Of a DNA stretch of 64,000 nt, positions 48,653 to 58,066 are shown piece after piece. Origin of the DNA: Candidatus Pacearchaeota archaeon (GTDB taxonomy: Archaea; Nanobdellota; Nanobdellia; Pacearchaeales; GW2011-AR1); assembly GCA_023144035.1 (NCBI GenBank), contig JAGLGM010000002.1, forward strand, positions 62,001-126,000. The letters run 5' to 3'. How positions within the stretch are numbered: the stretch's first letter is position 1; every line of letters begins with the position of its first letter. The position numbers were made by a program, and so were the translations under genes. Under the pieces are notes generated by a model that was given only the letters and a program-made list of their open reading frames with translations, did not search any database and was not told the origin of the DNA.

Positions 48653-48965
48653 CTTTTATAACCTTTTTTAATTCTGGAAGCTTGTTTTTAATAATATCCC
48701 AAATTATGTCTTTGTTAACATTAGAATAAGCATGGCTTATAATATCTCTAGTTCTCTCAAATTTATTCCAACTTATTTTATAACCTTTTTTTATCTTAAG
48801 AGGAATTTTTTTTATATTTTCTCTTATTGTCTGCAACCTCATTAAAGTGGAATCAAATTTTTCATCGTTTTCTAAAAACTCTTTTTTTAAATATCCTTTT
48901 AAAGATTTATCAATTTTATCAATTGTTTCAAGTATTTCATTAATATAAATTTTATACTTTAACAT
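48639..48965 (-). CDS. hepT: HepT-type HEPN toxin
   Basis: 108 residues, all helical. 'ERTRDIISHAYSNVNKDIIW' carries the HEPN Rx4H motif. Overlaps mntA by 14 bases and the pilin-like gene D by 14 bases. HepT proteins are RNases held in check by MntA. Symbol given by family. Confidence 0.8.
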   Translation of the reverse strand: MLKYKIYINEILETIDKIDKSLKGYLKKEFLENDEKFDSTLMRLQTIRENIKKIPLKIKKGYKISWNKFERTRDIISHAYSNVNKDIIWDIIKNKLPELKKVIKDVSK

Positions 48966-49254
48966 ATTCAGCCTCTTTCTTTACATAGTTTAACTCTGGT
49001 TTCAAATTTTTCTCTATAACTAAATCAATTCTTCTTTTCAAAAGGTTTTCAAGAAGTATTAAAAGATTCATATAATTATCAAAAGTATCTTTTTGGAATT
49101 CAACAAGAAAGTCTATGTCGCTTTCTTTTTTTTGCTTTCCTTTTACAAAAGAACCAAATAAACCTATTTTTTTAACTCCTATTTTTTTAAGTTGTTCCTT
49201 TTCTTTTTGAATTTTTCCTAACACATCTTTTCCAGTAAGGTGTCTTTTATTCAT
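48952..49254 (-). CDS. mntA: MntA-type minimal nucleotidyltransferase antitoxin
   Basis: 100 residues. 'GLFGSFVKGKQKKESDIDFL' has the GSx10DxD motif of minimal nucleotidyltransferases. MntA adds AMP to HepT. Its own TATA box (CTTATAAA at 49276, centre 25.5 bases from the ATG) makes it the head of a unit that also includes pilin-like genes D to A. Confidence 0.82.
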   Translation of the reverse strand: MNKRHLTGKDVLGKIQKEKEQLKKIGVKKIGLFGSFVKGKQKKESDIDFLVEFQKDTFDNYMNLLILLENLLKRRIDLVIEKNLKPELNYVKKEAEYVKV

Positions 49255-49275
49255 AAATACATTAAAAGATTATAA

Positions 49276-49283
49276 CTTATAAA
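49276..49283 (-). promoter_or_regulatory. TATA box of the mntA-hepT-pilin-like unit
   Basis: Centre 25.5 bases from the mntA ATG; a leaderless message is predicted. No other such box is seen before genes D, C, B or A. Confidence 0.6.
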
Positions 49284-49315
49284 GTTTTATAAAAAATCCA
49301 AAATTTTTAGAAACC

Positions 49316-51766
49316 TTAGCTGTAAATATCAAAAGGCCTTACAATTAAACTACATTGATCTTGATTAGGATATAAACCATTTTCATCTTTACATTTAATG
49401 TAAAAGTTCACATTACTATTCCAACCTATATAGTGCTCTAAGTCGTCAGTAGTAATCATTGAAACACCTTCATCAAAATTATAATTACACCCTATATTAC
49501 TTGAGGTACTATGCACACATTCAGATTTTTCATCAGTAATAATTTTTAAATATCCATCCTCGTGATATACTCTTGCAATTATTGGAGCAGAAGTATCTGT
49601 TTCAACATCAAAGTTTATTGTTGCTGTGTCTGCATTTCCACCTAGGTCAATACATTTAACATAATAATCATATGTTCCTTCACTTACCCATAAATCTTGA
49701 GAATGTTTAAATGAATTTGTGTCATAAAATTGAATATAACTTCCATCTTCTCCTGTTTCACTATAATAACAAGTAGATATTCCATCTTCATATCCTGCTG
49801 AAGTTTCTGATTCTATTGTAACTTTAACAGAATTTGTTGGTCCTTTAACTAAAGTATTATTCGGAGTAACCCAGTTTAAAATTAATGGTTCTGTTCCAAT
49901 TAAAGTATATTCATATGATTCTGTATTTGTGTTTCTTTGTTCTGTTGAAGAAGGCTGGTCTTTACATCTTACATAAAATTTATTTTCAACATTATTTTCT
50001 AATCCTGTTAAAGTTGTTGTACAAGGATATAATAAATAAGCATTTGTTTCCATAACACTTGCTGAACAAGACATTGTATTTTCCATGTTTTCATAATCTT
50101 GATCTAAGTGACTCCATCTACATTCTGCAGGTTCATTAATGTAGAATATAGTTTCTAATGATTCTGCATTATGACTAATTGGTTTTCCATTTAAAGGGTC
50201 TGCAAAAACAATTAAAGGATTTGTATAATCTGGTTCTGGGTCTACACAATATTTAAACACAAAGTTTGCAGGATTTGAATTTCCATTTTTATCTTCACAT
50301 CTTACATATAATTCATAATTTCCATCATTTTCTATTTCAATACCTTCAGAAGTTAATGAACTTGAGCCAGGCATAACTAAAGAGAAAGAATGATTATAAT
50401 CTGCCATTCCACCACTTAAGAAATAACCTCCCATTCCTTCAAAATTATTTACTCTTATTGGGCTAATTTGACATCTTGCAGGTTCATCAAGAGAAACTCC
50501 AAAAGATAATGGTGTAAATGCAGGAATACATCCATCACTTGATAAATATTGGATGTCCACTCCTCTATCTGGTGGGTTTATTGTATTTACTGGAGAATAT
50601 TTATATTTCTCATTTAATAATGCATTTTCCCATGGCTCTATTATAGGATATTTTACATCATTTGGATTTATCCAAACACATTTTTCATTTCCTGTTCCTT
50701 GATTTATTAATTCACAACCTTGTCCTAAACTTCTACATTGATAATCTGTGCAAGGAAGCAACCCTTGATTATTACATTGTTCACAATCATCTCCTCCTGT
50801 TTGAGGTTGCCAAGCATTACATTGATAAGTAACTGGTTGATATCTTTCATTTTTAAAAAACATTAAACTAACAATAATTCCTGCTCCAGCCATCATCCAA
50901 CCAAATCCAGGCAAAGCTATAAGTCCAGCTAAAGGTCCTAATGTTCCAATAACTGTTGATTGTGCTACAGCAGCAGTCACACCTGATTTAATCATCTCTG
51001 CAGCAACTTGTTCAGTAATTTTTTTCATAAGAATTTGAGTTGCAATTCTTCCAGCAGTAAATCCAATTGAACCACCAGCAGCAGCTACATTAAAACCTCT
51101 TTGAATATTTACATCATCTGTAACTCGTGTTCCTAAAAATCTAATACCTCCATAAATTACCGCAGCCCATCCAGCTGTTTTTAAAATAAAACCTCCCCAA
51201 GGATTAAGTGCAGCAGCAGCACTTGCAGCAGCTTCAGCAATTTCAGCAGTAGTAAGTTCTTTAGCAGCTTCCTCAACAATTTTCGCAGCAGCTTCGTTTG
51301 GGTTTACAGGAGGTTTAGATTTAAGATTTGATTTATAAAAATTATAAGCTTGAAAACCTTGAGAAGCCCATTGAGCGTAACTTGAGTAATCTGCTGATCC
51401 TGAATTTTGACCTCCAACATCTGTTTGAAGATTAGGATTTACAGGAACATTGAAATTACTTGGTCCTGTGTTAGGATAAATAATTGAATTAATACAATTT
51501 CCTGCAGAACACACTTGAGGATTAGAAATTGAAAAACAATTTTTAAATATTTCCCATTTATTTGAAGGACAATGCATTGCTACAGTTCCTTCACAAGTTT
51601 TTTCTCCAAAAATACAAGGAGTTCCTTCTTTAGAAACTGTTTCTTCCTCAAAAGCACTCACAACATCAACACTACTTCCAATAGTATAAGATATTGCCAT
51701 AATTCCCACAATTAATAAAATAATTTGAAATAATGCTTCTGCTTTAGGACTTCTTTTTTTAATCAT
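49316..51766 (-). CDS. Large secreted protein with Ala/Gly-rich helical segment and repeated Cys beta modules
   Basis: 816 residues. An N-terminal signal/membrane helix ('FQIILLIVGIMAISYTIGSS'), a Cys-bearing domain, then residues about 160-305 form a hydrophobic Ala/Gly-rich helical stretch ('EAAASAAAALNPWGGFILKT', 'GTLGPLAGLIALPGFGWMMA') with possible membrane helices. The rest is four or more beta modules, each ending in a string such as 'YELYVRCEDKNGN', 'NKFYVRCKDQ', 'DYYVKCIDLGGN' and 'VNFYIKCKDENG'. Could be a membrane-embedded adhesin. Not assigned to a family. Confidence 0.65.
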   Translation of the reverse strand: MIKKRSPKAEALFQIILLIVGIMAISYTIGSSVDVVSAFEEETVSKEGTPCIFGEKTCEGTVAMHCPSNKWEIFKNCFSISNPQVCSAGNCINSIIYPNTGPSNFNVPVNPNLQTDVGGQNSGSADYSSYAQWASQGFQAYNFYKSNLKSKPPVNPNEAAAKIVEEAAKELTTAEIAEAAASAAAALNPWGGFILKTAGWAAVIYGGIRFLGTRVTDDVNIQRGFNVAAAGGSIGFTAGRIATQILMKKITEQVAAEMIKSGVTAAVAQSTVIGTLGPLAGLIALPGFGWMMAGAGIIVSLMFFKNERYQPVTYQCNAWQPQTGGDDCEQCNNQGLLPCTDYQCRSLGQGCELINQGTGNEKCVWINPNDVKYPIIEPWENALLNEKYKYSPVNTINPPDRGVDIQYLSSDGCIPAFTPLSFGVSLDEPARCQISPIRVNNFEGMGGYFLSGGMADYNHSFSLVMPGSSSLTSEGIEIENDGNYELYVRCEDKNGNSNPANFVFKYCVDPEPDYTNPLIVFADPLNGKPISHNAESLETIFYINEPAECRWSHLDQDYENMENTMSCSASVMETNAYLLYPCTTTLTGLENNVENKFYVRCKDQPSSTEQRNTNTESYEYTLIGTEPLILNWVTPNNTLVKGPTNSVKVTIESETSAGYEDGISTCYYSETGEDGSYIQFYDTNSFKHSQDLWVSEGTYDYYVKCIDLGGNADTATINFDVETDTSAPIIARVYHEDGYLKIITDEKSECVHSTSSNIGCNYNFDEGVSMITTDDLEHYIGWNSNVNFYIKCKDENGLYPNQDQCSLIVRPFDIYS

Positions 51767-53457
51767 ATTATATCACCAAAATCAATTTCATATTCATCAT
51801 AATATCCTTCACTTCCAACATAATTATAACTTACTCCACAATCTCCTGTTGAACCACATATTTCTTGAAAACTTGATAAAAAGTCTGAATTACTTTCACA
51901 TCCTGATTCACATTTACTTGAATCTCCTTTTTCATATCCTGGAATACACTTACAATTTTCTTCACATTTTTTTCTTTTTAATTCATCTTTTTCTTCAATA
52001 CTTTCTTTTCCAGTAAAGATACCATATTCATATTTAACAAGACAATAATATGTTCCAATACTACATATGCTTTCAGATTCTGATTCTGCATTCCAAAAAT
52101 CAAATCCTGGAGAAAATTCTGGAACACAAGATGATTTTAATTCTTTACCAGCTAGATTTTCTAATTTTATTTCTAGACCTTCTTCATCTTTTAAAATACT
52201 ATATCCTTCTATCCATTCACAATCTCTTTTATCAATATTTGCACAATCTTTTTCTGTTGTTTGATCTATACAATCTTGCCATCTATTTGATTTACATGCT
52301 GCATAAGAAAAACCCTCTACTTCTGATTCAACACAAATAGTTGATCTCCAAGGATCACAAGGTTCAACAGTAACTTCTCCATCATAACATAATAATCTAA
52401 AATCCTCACTTCCTGGAAGATTAAGTTCTACATTTTTTTCAGTGTTTGAAGCACACCACACTTCTCCATGTTGATAATCTTTTCCTTCATATTCACAGCT
52501 TAAATCACTACAAACATAATCTCCATACCTTGCTGCAGGACTATCTGTATCTCTATATGATTTACAAGTACTTCCAGCATAATAATCACAATTTCCACAT
52601 TCTCTTGAATTTGCATTTGATTGTTCATAACCACAACTATCTTCAATATTTACTATATATGTCCAATAATTTTGATCATTTCTTTTTGAATAATCATAAA
52701 CATTTGCAAGATTTCCACAAGTATCTACAAAATATACTTGGTCAGCATTCTCAACACAAGTTGTTCCTTCTCTTGGTCCGCTTGGTCCGCAATTAGTTGC
52801 TAAAACATCAGCAGAACACAAATATCCTTCATGAAAAGAAATATCTACACTATCTATAGTAGATTCATCATTAGATAAATCCTCAAATAAATTTTGATCA
52901 GAGTCAGGATTTAAATTATCCATTGTTCGGCAATCTTCTTGAGTAACCATTTGACAAGTTCTTTCTCCATTTTTTTCAATAACACAAGCTCCTTTTGCAT
53001 CAGAAGTAGCACTTGCAATACACATAATTTGATTATTTATATCATTTCTAAATATTGTTTCTAATCCATAAAGAGATGAAAGAGTTTTACATCTTGTTTG
53101 TGTAACAAAAGCACCTTGGTCTCCTAATAAACAACATCCAAGTTGACATTGAGGTAATTCATCTTTTGGTTTGTCATACCATATTCCTTGATTATTTTCA
53201 CAAACTTTTTGAGGTGTATTTTCTTGACAAAATCCTTCTCCAACATCAACACAAGTTCCTAACTTACAATATGTTGTTGCTTCACAAGAAGTAGCAGCTT
53301 TTCTAAAATTATCTACACATTGTTCAACAGGAGCATTTTGACACCACGCACCATTTATAGTTTTTTCACAACAATATGAATTTTGAGCATTAACAAAACT
53401 TACCAATAAAACTAAAAACAAAAATACAAACAAGCTCATAAATATTTTTTTATTCAT
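51763..53457 (-). CDS. Very cysteine-rich secreted protein
   Basis: 564 residues with a signal peptide ('IFMSLFVFLFLVLLVSFVNA') and about 45 Cys, mostly outside, in patterns such as 'NSYCCEKTINGAWCQNAP' and 'CQLGCCLLGDQG'. No C-terminal membrane helix. Overlaps both neighbours by a few bases or is adjacent. Probably a disulphide-rich extracellular protein, which would need an oxidising system outside the cell. Confidence 0.65.
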   Translation of the reverse strand: MNKKIFMSLFVFLFLVLLVSFVNAQNSYCCEKTINGAWCQNAPVEQCVDNFRKAATSCEATTYCKLGTCVDVGEGFCQENTPQKVCENNQGIWYDKPKDELPQCQLGCCLLGDQGAFVTQTRCKTLSSLYGLETIFRNDINNQIMCIASATSDAKGACVIEKNGERTCQMVTQEDCRTMDNLNPDSDQNLFEDLSNDESTIDSVDISFHEGYLCSADVLATNCGPSGPREGTTCVENADQVYFVDTCGNLANVYDYSKRNDQNYWTYIVNIEDSCGYEQSNANSRECGNCDYYAGSTCKSYRDTDSPAARYGDYVCSDLSCEYEGKDYQHGEVWCASNTEKNVELNLPGSEDFRLLCYDGEVTVEPCDPWRSTICVESEVEGFSYAACKSNRWQDCIDQTTEKDCANIDKRDCEWIEGYSILKDEEGLEIKLENLAGKELKSSCVPEFSPGFDFWNAESESESICSIGTYYCLVKYEYGIFTGKESIEEKDELKRKKCEENCKCIPGYEKGDSSKCESGCESNSDFLSSFQEICGSTGDCGVSYNYVGSEGYYDEYEIDFGDII

Positions 53458-54216
53458 TTAAATACCATACCCTGGAGGCCAAGCAACACTTCTCGAAGCA
53501 AATTGAAATTTCCCACCAGTATCTCTATTTGTTAAGATATAAATTGTAGAGCCCTCCACTTGATTTAATTTTTCAACTTTTAAGTCATGATAATAATTCA
53601 TATAAGTAGTTGTTTCAACATCTCCATATGCTGCTTCCCAAGCAATCATACTTCTAGCAATTCCTATAAATTCATAAAGACCATTATTTACAAGAACTCT
53701 AAAGGTTTCATAATTTTCAGTATCTCCTTTTGTTAAAGATAACTCATGAGTTAATGTTGTAAGGATTTTTTCAGGAAGTAATTCAACTGTTGTGTCTCCT
53801 TCTGTTAAAATTACATCATATCCTTTATCTTCAAAACTACTTTTCAAATCTTCAAAACAAGCATCAACTATTGGAGAGATTTCATTTTTAATTTCAGATT
53901 CAATATGTGATTTTAGCATAGGTTGTTGAACAACGCATGTTATGTAATATTCATTTGTATAACAAAGATATTCTATTGGATTATCTTCATATAAATAATA
54001 ATGTTCAGGATTCATACTTCCTCCTTGTAAAGAAAGAATTTCAACAACATCTTCTATTTCATCTTCAAGACAAGTTTGCATAAATGCATTAGGATTATTA
54101 CTATCAGATCTTACAAGAGATTGAAGTTTTGGATAAAAAAGATATATTAAAACACCAATCGCAACAATTGCTATTCCTATTATTATAAATATAGTCACTT
54201 GCCCTCTTTTTCCCAT
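53458..54216 (-). CDS. Prepilin-like secreted protein E
   Basis: 252 residues. 'GKRGQVTIFIIIGIAIVAIG' is a clear KRG|Q signal plus helix. The outside part has 'TCLEDEIEDVVEILSLQGG' and resembles protein F ('LCIEESIEESISKIGIGGGY'), so E and F are paralogues. Head of the second surface unit: TTTATAAA is centred 25.5 bases before the ATG. Confidence 0.7.
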   Translation of the reverse strand: MGKRGQVTIFIIIGIAIVAIGVLIYLFYPKLQSLVRSDSNNPNAFMQTCLEDEIEDVVEILSLQGGSMNPEHYYLYEDNPIEYLCYTNEYYITCVVQQPMLKSHIESEIKNEISPIVDACFEDLKSSFEDKGYDVILTEGDTTVELLPEKILTTLTHELSLTKGDTENYETFRVLVNNGLYEFIGIARSMIAWEAAYGDVETTTYMNYYHDLKVEKLNQVEGSTIYILTNRDTGGKFQFASRSVAWPPGYGI

Positions 54217-54237
54217 GTTTTATATACGATATTTTTG

Positions 54238-54245
54238 TTTATAAA
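54238..54245 (-). promoter_or_regulatory. TATA box of the second surface unit (gene E and on)
   Basis: TTTATAAA, centre 25.5 bases from the ATG at 54216. Confidence 0.6.
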
Positions 54246-54286
54246 TATTTCATTAGTTTTAAATAAATCTTGCACAAAATATTTTA

Positions 54287-54490
54287 TTATTTTTTAGATA
54301 AAACCAATTTAATAAATACAATAATTAATAATACTAAAATAATAAGAACCACTCACCAATAATAATTTATATTTTTTTCTTTTTTAATATTTTCTTCAGC
54401 AACATCCTCTTTTTTAATAATCTCTTCATTAGAAATTTTTTTCTGTTGTAGAATCATTAAAAGAAATACTTATTTTATTTTTAAATATAA
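54287..54490 (-). pseudogene. Decayed end of a membrane-anchored surface protein
   Basis: In the 355-base gap between two surface genes one can read, with one frameshift and one in-frame TGA, 'ISFNDSTTEKN', 'SNEEIIKKEDVAEENIKKEK' and a C-terminal hydrophobic helix 'VVLIILVLLIIVFIKLVLSK' followed by a stop. This is the ending type of several surface proteins here (acidic linker, membrane helix, basic end). The rest of the gap is plain AT-rich sequence. Confidence 0.55.
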
Positions 54491-54571
54491 AATATAAAGA
54501 TACAATAGCAACTAAAATTATAGAAATCTCCAATTTCTACATGTAAATTAAAAATATCTAAGAGACAAGAA

Positions 54572-56320
54572 CTAAAAAATAACTCTATTCATAACAACAG
54601 GTTCTCCATAACCAAATCCTTTTGTAGTTACATCAACATAATAATTCCATAATTCAAAAGAAGAGTCAAAAAAATTGCAAGAGTGAGACATTAAAGGACC
54701 AAAATAAATTTCTTCAATATTTTTTCCTTCTTCTCTAGGGGAACGTATTAATCCTTCATATTTTTTAATATTTTCCAAAAGTTTATAGCTTTCATAAAAT
54801 CTTTCAATTGTTAAACTTGGGTCTCCTATCTCTTGAGACCACTTATTTATTGTTTCTCTCATTTGATTAGGACTAAGGGGTGTGCCTAAAGATTCTCTTT
54901 TAGCATCTAAAATTTGCCCAGCAGAAAAAACAAAGGAAGCATCTTTTTTTATTTTTGTAACATAGCTTTGATCAGCTAATCGAGTAAAATCATAAATTCT
55001 AGCAGAATCTGCATCATTAATTAAAACATTAAAAGTATTTTTAAGTCCAATAGGATTAATAATTTCATCATAATTAAAAAACTCTCCTTTTGGAAAAGGC
55101 GAATAAATAATATTGCCATTTCCTCCAACTCTTATTAGAATGTTGTTTTCTTCTTTTGACCCATCATAAATTTCAAATTCCACTATTTTTGAAATATCTG
55201 TTTTTTCAAGATTAGATTCAAATATTCCTTCTTTATTTACTTCTATGTCTAGAACATTATTAAAATTAAATTTTGCTCCTCCTTCTACAATGTTAACACC
55301 AGGAATAGATCCATCATCTCCTAGAGGATGATTTGCAAAAAGATTTAATTCTGTATTTGGTTCAGTAATTTCAAAAGATATTTTTCCTCCAGAACTTATT
55401 CTAGAAATAGCTAACTCTTTTTCATAAGAATCAATTTCTTCATCATATAAACCTGAAGCAATTTCATACAAAAACCTACCTTCTGAATCTTTTAGATGAT
55501 AATAATTATTCGTAAGGGGTTGATTATAATCAGGTGCAGAAAAAGAAAACTCTCCCATCCCTGGATTTCCAGACAAAACAATATTTCCTTCAGGACCAAA
55601 AGAAATTGATTCTTTTCCTGGGCGAGCTTTTCCATCTAAAGAAAAAATAGTATCTTTATTAACAAGAATTTCAAAACCATTATAACTCACAAGAGTGTCT
55701 TTTGGGTAATAGTAATAACCTTCTTCAAGATCCTTTCCAACTTTAAAATTAATTTTATTAGCAGAATTAACTGGAATTTTATTTCCATCTTTTTCAATAA
55801 TTGTAAATCCTTCTCCAACAAATTCAATTTCATCAAAACTCTTTAAATCACTATTAAATGAAATTTCTTTTCCTGAAAGATCTTTTAAAAATAAATTACC
55901 CTCTTGATAAATAACAATTGAACCTTTGGGAGCAATAAAAGATTCTTCATTAATAAAAATTTTAGAATCAAATTCATCAGAAATCTTTAATTCTGCTTCT
56001 TTAATTTCCATATCTTGGTTAAAAACAATTGTAGATCCTTTCTTTATATTTTCAAAAATATTTCCCTCAACTTTTATTTTTGAGTCTTCTCCATTAAAAG
56101 TTAAAGTAGAAAGAGAGTTTTCTTTTCTAAGAAGAACATTTTCAACAATCAAATTTTCAGAAGGACATTCAGGACAAACTAAATTTCCTATTTGAAAAAC
56201 TTCTCCACTATAATCTGTAATAATTGTTGTTTCTAAATCCTCTACAGCTTCAATTAAAATAAAACTAATTCCAATTAATAAAAGGAAAATACCTAAAGTA
56301 AAAAGTAATTTTTTATTCAT
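54572..56320 (-). CDS. Large secreted beta-rich protein of unknown function
   Basis: 582 residues from the ATG at 56320 ('MNKKLLFTLGIFLLLIGISF'), which follows the stop of protein F closely; the track start lies inside that gene. A signal helix, a CPEC motif near residue 49, then a long run of beta strands ('GSTIVFNQDMEIKEAELKIS', 'GSIVIYQEGNLFLKDLSG'), perhaps a solenoid, and a mixed C-terminal domain with 'YFGPLMSHSCNFFDSS'. Not recognised. Confidence 0.6.
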   Translation of the reverse strand: MNKKLLFTLGIFLLLIGISFILIEAVEDLETTIITDYSGEVFQIGNLVCPECPSENLIVENVLLRKENSLSTLTFNGEDSKIKVEGNIFENIKKGSTIVFNQDMEIKEAELKISDEFDSKIFINEESFIAPKGSIVIYQEGNLFLKDLSGKEISFNSDLKSFDEIEFVGEGFTIIEKDGNKIPVNSANKINFKVGKDLEEGYYYYPKDTLVSYNGFEILVNKDTIFSLDGKARPGKESISFGPEGNIVLSGNPGMGEFSFSAPDYNQPLTNNYYHLKDSEGRFLYEIASGLYDEEIDSYEKELAISRISSGGKISFEITEPNTELNLFANHPLGDDGSIPGVNIVEGGAKFNFNNVLDIEVNKEGIFESNLEKTDISKIVEFEIYDGSKEENNILIRVGGNGNIIYSPFPKGEFFNYDEIINPIGLKNTFNVLINDADSARIYDFTRLADQSYVTKIKKDASFVFSAGQILDAKRESLGTPLSPNQMRETINKWSQEIGDPSLTIERFYESYKLLENIKKYEGLIRSPREEGKNIEEIYFGPLMSHSCNFFDSSFELWNYYVDVTTKGFGYGEPVVMNRVIF

Positions 56321-56321
56321 T

Positions 56322-57092
56322 TTAAACTGCAAATACAAACTCAAAAGTCTTATTATATTCTTCATTATAATCGCTTATAACAAATAAAGAACTTCCAATC
56401 CCTCCTTGTAACAAATCTATTTTCAAATCTCTTTCTAAAATCATATCATTAAAACAACTCAAACAAACTCTTTCTTCATTATAATAATCATTTTCAATTA
56501 AATCATAAATTCCATCGTAGATAGAACCCAATTTAACATAATATGTATGTTCTCCAAAATCTTCTAAAAGATAACTCTTCTCATCAAAAGAAATTTTCAA
56601 AGGCAATTCTAAATTATAAACAATCTGATCATCAAATAAATCCACATCTATTTTAAGTTCACTTCTTCTAATGTCATAATTTTTAAAATTTTGAAAATTA
56701 TTTAAACATAATTCAACTTCAGAAAAAAGAGCCTGCAAAAGTTCTTCTTCTAAGTCCTCTCTAGAAGGAAAATAATTTACACCTTCATAAAAATAATAAG
56801 TAAAACCATTTGCATTAAAATATTTTGGAGGGATAAAATATCCTCCTCCTATACCTATTTTAGAGATTGATTCTTCAATACTTTCTTCGATACATAAATC
56901 AATAAAATTTTTAATTGGGCTAACTTCTACAGGAACTTCTAAATTTTTAGTTGATGACTCTCTAAGTATAAAAAACAAAGAAACTCCCGTGATAATTATC
57001 ACTGCAATTATAATAAAAATAGTAACTTGTCCTCTTCGATTTTCTGAAAGAAAATTAAATGAGGGAATCTTTGATTTCACTCTTTTGTTCAT
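56322..57092 (-). CDS. Prepilin-like secreted protein F (N-region extended)
   Basis: 256 residues. 'NKRVKSKIPSFNFLSENRRG' precedes 'QVTIFIIIAVIIITGVSLFF'; as in A, B and D, an early NKR is separated from the working RRG|Q by about a dozen added residues. Paralogue of E. Head of the first surface unit, with TTTTAAAA centred 25.5 bases before the ATG. Confidence 0.7.
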   Translation of the reverse strand: MNKRVKSKIPSFNFLSENRRGQVTIFIIIAVIIITGVSLFFILRESSTKNLEVPVEVSPIKNFIDLCIEESIEESISKIGIGGGYFIPPKYFNANGFTYYFYEGVNYFPSREDLEEELLQALFSEVELCLNNFQNFKNYDIRRSELKIDVDLFDDQIVYNLELPLKISFDEKSYLLEDFGEHTYYVKLGSIYDGIYDLIENDYYNEERVCLSCFNDMILERDLKIDLLQGGIGSSLFVISDYNEEYNKTFEFVFAV

Positions 57093-57113
57093 GAAACCTC
57101 TAAGTAATTAACA

Positions 57114-57121
57114 TTTTAAAA
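57114..57121 (-). promoter_or_regulatory. TATA box of the first surface unit (gene F)
   Basis: TTTTAAAA, centre 25.5 bases from the ATG at 57092. The rest of the gap to PCNA (57122-57244) shows nothing definite. Confidence 0.55.
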
Positions 57122-57244
57122 GTTTATCAATGTCTACCCCAACCTCTATCACTACCTCTTAGAACGATTTATTACTAGTAACATTCAAAATATGTTTTAT
57201 TAGAATTTAAATTTTTATCAATTTCTATCTTTCTTTCATACAAT

Positions 57245-57982
57245 TCAATCTCCAGTTTCTACACGCGGAGCAAGAATAAATGAAAGTTCGAGATAATCTG
57301 TTTTAAATTGCAACTTTAAGGGATGATCTTCAGCAAAATTTAAACTTGTTTTTTCAACAAGTTTTGCACCTTTGATAAATTTTTGTAGATATTCTAAACT
57401 ATATTTTGCTTTACAATTTTCAGCTTCTATTTTTACCTCATCACTTGAAAATTCAGATCTTGCAGAATTCAAACCTTTTGCTTCAACAATAAATTTTCCT
57501 TGGTCAATAATAAAAGCACAAGCATCTGAAACAACAGCACAATCTTCAATTGAAGCAACTAAATCAATAGAATCTATTTCAATTTTAGAAGTAAATTCCA
57601 TTTTTTCTGTTTTTGCATTAAAATCAATATCTTCTCCTCCTAAATCAAGCAAGTTTAGTGTAAAGTTTCTATGAATTCTATCTTGAATTTGAATTTCTAA
57701 TAAATTTTCCTTTTTCTCTAAAATTAAAGAACTTCCATTTCCACATCTTTTTAAGATTCTCTTAAGATCATCTAAATTAACTTCCAGAGTTTCATCTCCT
57801 GCTTCAAGTTGGGAAAAATTAATTCTTGGAAGTTTAAACCCCACCATTGCAACATTTGCAGGATCCATTGCAGTAATACTCATTCCATATTCATTTACTT
57901 TTATTTTAACTTCTGTAACTAATTCAGAGATAAGTTCAATAGCTTTAGACAATAATGTTGGGTTTTCTAATTTAACTAACAT
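57245..57982 (-). CDS. pcn: DNA sliding clamp PCNA
   Basis: 245 residues, full length. 'EYGMSITAMDPANVAMVGF' is the PCNA loop near the centre of domain I, 'LEVNLDDLKRILKRCGNG' follows, and the C-terminus ends 'LSFILAPRVETGD', the family end. Divergent from the primase gene with 84 bases between; TTTTTAAG is centred 25.5 bases before the ATG. Confidence 0.95.
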   Translation of the reverse strand: MLVKLENPTLLSKAIELISELVTEVKIKVNEYGMSITAMDPANVAMVGFKLPRINFSQLEAGDETLEVNLDDLKRILKRCGNGSSLILEKKENLLEIQIQDRIHRNFTLNLLDLGGEDIDFNAKTEKMEFTSKIEIDSIDLVASIEDCAVVSDACAFIIDQGKFIVEAKGLNSARSEFSSDEVKIEAENCKAKYSLEYLQKFIKGAKLVEKTSLNFAEDHPLKLQFKTDYLELSFILAPRVETGD

Positions 57983-58037
57983 GTGTATATTAAACTCTGG
58001 TGTTTTTTAAGGATTATTGTTTTCAAGATAAGGTAAT

Positions 58038-58045
58038 TATATAAA
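58038..58045 (+). promoter_or_regulatory. TATA box of the primase gene
   Basis: TATATAAA, centre exactly 25.5 bases before the ATG at 58067. The PCNA box lies 30 bases away facing the other way, so the replication genes share one short divergent promoter region. Confidence 0.6.
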
Positions 58046-58066
58046 TTAATAGGCTTTATTTCTAAT

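Noticed and set aside
49500-50600. Repeated Cys beta modules as tandem DNA repeats
   Set aside because: The likeness is only at protein-pattern level; there is no DNA repeat, so it was described within the gene.
52050-52796. Plus-strand ORFs (52050, 52067, 52446) rich in Leu/His
   Set aside because: Shadows of the Cys-rich secreted gene on the other strand; the odd composition comes from reading its AT-rich codons backward.
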